Assembly (NCBI GenBank): GCA_937927885.1
Contig: CALEZJ010000438.1
Span: 1-7,781 of the forward strand
Direction of reading: 5' to 3'
DNA from: an uncultured Paracoccaceae bacterium
Lineage (GTDB): Bacteria; Pseudomonadota; Alphaproteobacteria; Rhodobacterales; Rhodobacteraceae
Length of the DNA stretch: 7,781 bases
The stretch's first letter is position 1. Each line of letters starts with the position of its first letter. Under the pieces are notes generated by a model. It was not told the DNA's origin and searched no databases. It was given only the letters and a program-made list of their open reading frames with translations. The position numbers and the translations under genes are program-made. Shown here piece after piece: positions 7,240-7,781 of this stretch.

Positions 7240-7268
7240 AGGGTATTGGTTGAAAATGTAACCATCAA
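7240..7268 (-). promoter_or_regulatory. Candidate promoter of the MBL-hydroxylase operon
   Basis: On the minus strand TTGATG (7268-7263) and TACCCT (7245-7240) are separated by 17 bases. They match the sigma-70 boxes at 4 of 6 and 3 of 6 positions. Transcription would begin near 7233, leaving a leader of about 40 bases before the ATG at 7192. The promoter overlaps the palindrome at 7247-7264, so a protein bound there would block it. The match is weak and rests on position and spacing. Confidence 0.35.
7247..7264. promoter_or_regulatory. Imperfect inverted repeat, candidate MarR operator 1
   Basis: TGGTT (7247-7251) and AACCA (7260-7264) are perfect inverted arms around an 8-base AT-rich centre. 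The 18-bp size fits a dimeric winged-helix regulator. It lies between the proposed -35 and -10 elements of the operon promoter, where binding would repress. On the plus strand TTGAAA (7250-7255), a 5 of 6 match to a -35 box, overlaps it and could belong to the marR promoter, although I see no good -10 at the right spacing. Confidence 0.35.
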
Positions 7269-7283
7269 CAGATTAGGTTAGGT

Positions 7284-7303
7284 ATATGTTTCTAAAGACA
7301 TAT
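7284..7303. promoter_or_regulatory. Imperfect 20-bp palindrome over the marR start codon, candidate operator 2
   Basis: ATATGT (7284-7289) and ACATAT (7298-7303) are exact inverted arms, and two of the four inner base pairs are also symmetric, so 16 of 20 bases obey the symmetry. The left arm contains the marR ATG (7286-7288). A MarR dimer bound here could repress its own gene. Because the site is also the first codons of the gene, chance symmetry in coding sequence cannot be excluded. Confidence 0.35.
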
Positions 7304-7714
7304 CTGCCATATCGCCTGAATCTTCTGGCTGAATTGACCTCGGAAAAGACCCGCGAGATCTATCGGCGCAGGCATGAACTGACCCGGCCTGAGTGGCGCG
7401 TGCTGGTCAATCTGGCCGAGGCGCCCTCGCTGACCGCCAGTGAATTGTGTCTGCGGGTTCCGGCGCAAAAGACCAAGATCAGCCGCGCGCTGGCGGCGCT
7501 GGAGGCGCGCGGCTGGGTCTCGCGCACGCAGGACGCCCGCGACGCTCGGGTGGCACATGCGGCGCTGACCCTGCGCGGCAAGCGCGCCTTCAACCGCATC
7601 CGCCCTGAAATGGAGTCGGCGACCGAGGCCCTGCTGGCCCCCCTCAGTCCCGAGGAACGCGCCAAGGTCGACGAGGGGTTGAAGGTGCTGGAGCGGCTTT
7701 TCGGGCTGGACTAG
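7286..7714 (+). CDS. MarR-family winged-helix transcriptional regulator
   Basis: This is a complete 142-residue MarR-type repressor, the usual length for the family. It has an N-terminal dimerisation helix (PYRLNLLAELTSEKTREIY, about residues 8-26). The DNA-binding part follows: ELTRPEWRVLVNLAE, then the helix-turn-helix SLTASELCLRVPAQKTKISRAL (about 49-70), the wing with the characteristic D-x-R in DARDARVAHAALT (about 83-95), and C-terminal dimer helices. Only a weak AGG-type ribosome site precedes the ATG. It is divergent from the MBL-hydroxylase operon, with a gap of about 93 bases holding two palindromes. MarR proteins beside aromatic-catabolic genes typically repress them until an aromatic acid or CoA thioester binds, and that is the likely role here. 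The ligand is unknown. Confidence 0.92.
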   Translation: MFLKTYLPYRLNLLAELTSEKTREIYRRRHELTRPEWRVLVNLAEAPSLTASELCLRVPAQKTKISRALAALEARGWVSRTQDARDARVAHAALTLRGKRAFNRIRPEMESATEALLAPLSPEERAKVDEGLKVLERLFGLD

Positions 7715-7734
7715 GCGCGGGGGGCTGACCGGGG

Positions 7735-7759
7735 CCAAGGGGGTTTTCCACCCCCTTGG
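7735..7759 (+). terminator. Hairpin downstream of marR
   Basis: CCAAGGGGG (7735-7743) and CCCCCTTGG (7751-7759) form a perfect 9-bp stem with loop TTTTCCA, starting 21 bases after the marR stop. The sequence after it, AACCCCCGGAGGATATTTGAGG, lacks a solid T run. From memory this hairpin plus GGAGGATATTT tail is a recurrent element downstream of genes in Rhodobacteraceae, so it may be a terminator or a dispersed intergenic repeat. The window ends 22 bases later and nothing else is visible. Confidence 0.6.
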
Positions 7760-7781
7760 AACCCCCGGAGGATATTTGAGG

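Noticed and set aside
7273..7282. Direct repeat TTAGGTTAGG before marR
   Set aside because: Two 5-base copies are too short to claim as a repeat or iteron; it may simply contribute to the weak ribosome site.
1..7781. Search for tRNA, rRNA, CRISPR arrays, insertion sequences, transposase genes and phage or defence genes
   Set aside because: I saw no tRNA-like cloverleaf, repeated spacer pattern, IS ends or matching protein motifs. The window reads as ordinary chromosomal efflux and catabolic genes.

Overview
This is a GC-rich window (estimated by eye in the mid-60% range) with alphaproteobacterial character, most likely from the Rhodobacteraceae/Roseobacter group. The support is the codon use, the family flavour of the proteins, and a downstream hairpin followed by a CCCCCGGAGGATATTT tail, which I recall as common between genes in that group. 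The taxonomic call is an inference and was not checked by any search.

Region 1 (1-4128, plus strand) holds the 3' end of an RND periplasmic adaptor (membrane fusion protein), followed 4 bases later by a complete RND inner-membrane permease of about 1232 residues. Together they form the inner part of a tripartite efflux pump. The permease is about 190 residues longer than ordinary AcrB-type pumps. The excess looks like an added pair of hydrophobic helices before TM7, a longer linker in the second porter half, and a basic, proline-rich C-terminal tail. No outer-membrane factor is visible in the window.

Region 2 (4129-4218) is a short gap between convergent genes. It holds a perfect 13-bp inverted repeat (GTAGGGTGGGGTT, then its complement) that could terminate both transcripts or be a REP-like palindrome.

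Region 3 (4219-7192, minus strand) is a tightly packed four-gene operon. Read in its direction of transcription it encodes: a metallo-beta-lactamase-fold protein whose metal motif is degenerate (HYHAVR instead of HxHxDH); a small two-helix membrane protein; an FAD-dependent aromatic-ring monooxygenase of the MhpA/PheA/MhaA type; and a 62-residue DUF2783 protein. The large flavoprotein followed by a tiny partner resembles two-component 3-hydroxyphenylacetate 6-hydroxylase (MhaA with coupling protein MhaB). The operon is therefore probably an aromatic-compound hydroxylation cassette, but the substrate is not proven by sequence. The ring-cleavage genes that would follow are not in the window.

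Region 4 (7193-7781) contains the divergent promoter region, with two imperfect palindromes, and a MarR-family regulator transcribed away from the operon. A terminator-like hairpin follows it. The simplest reading is that MarR represses the divergent operon and probably itself, with an aromatic substrate or intermediate as inducer. The efflux pump converges on the operon, and no functional link between the two is evident beyond position.
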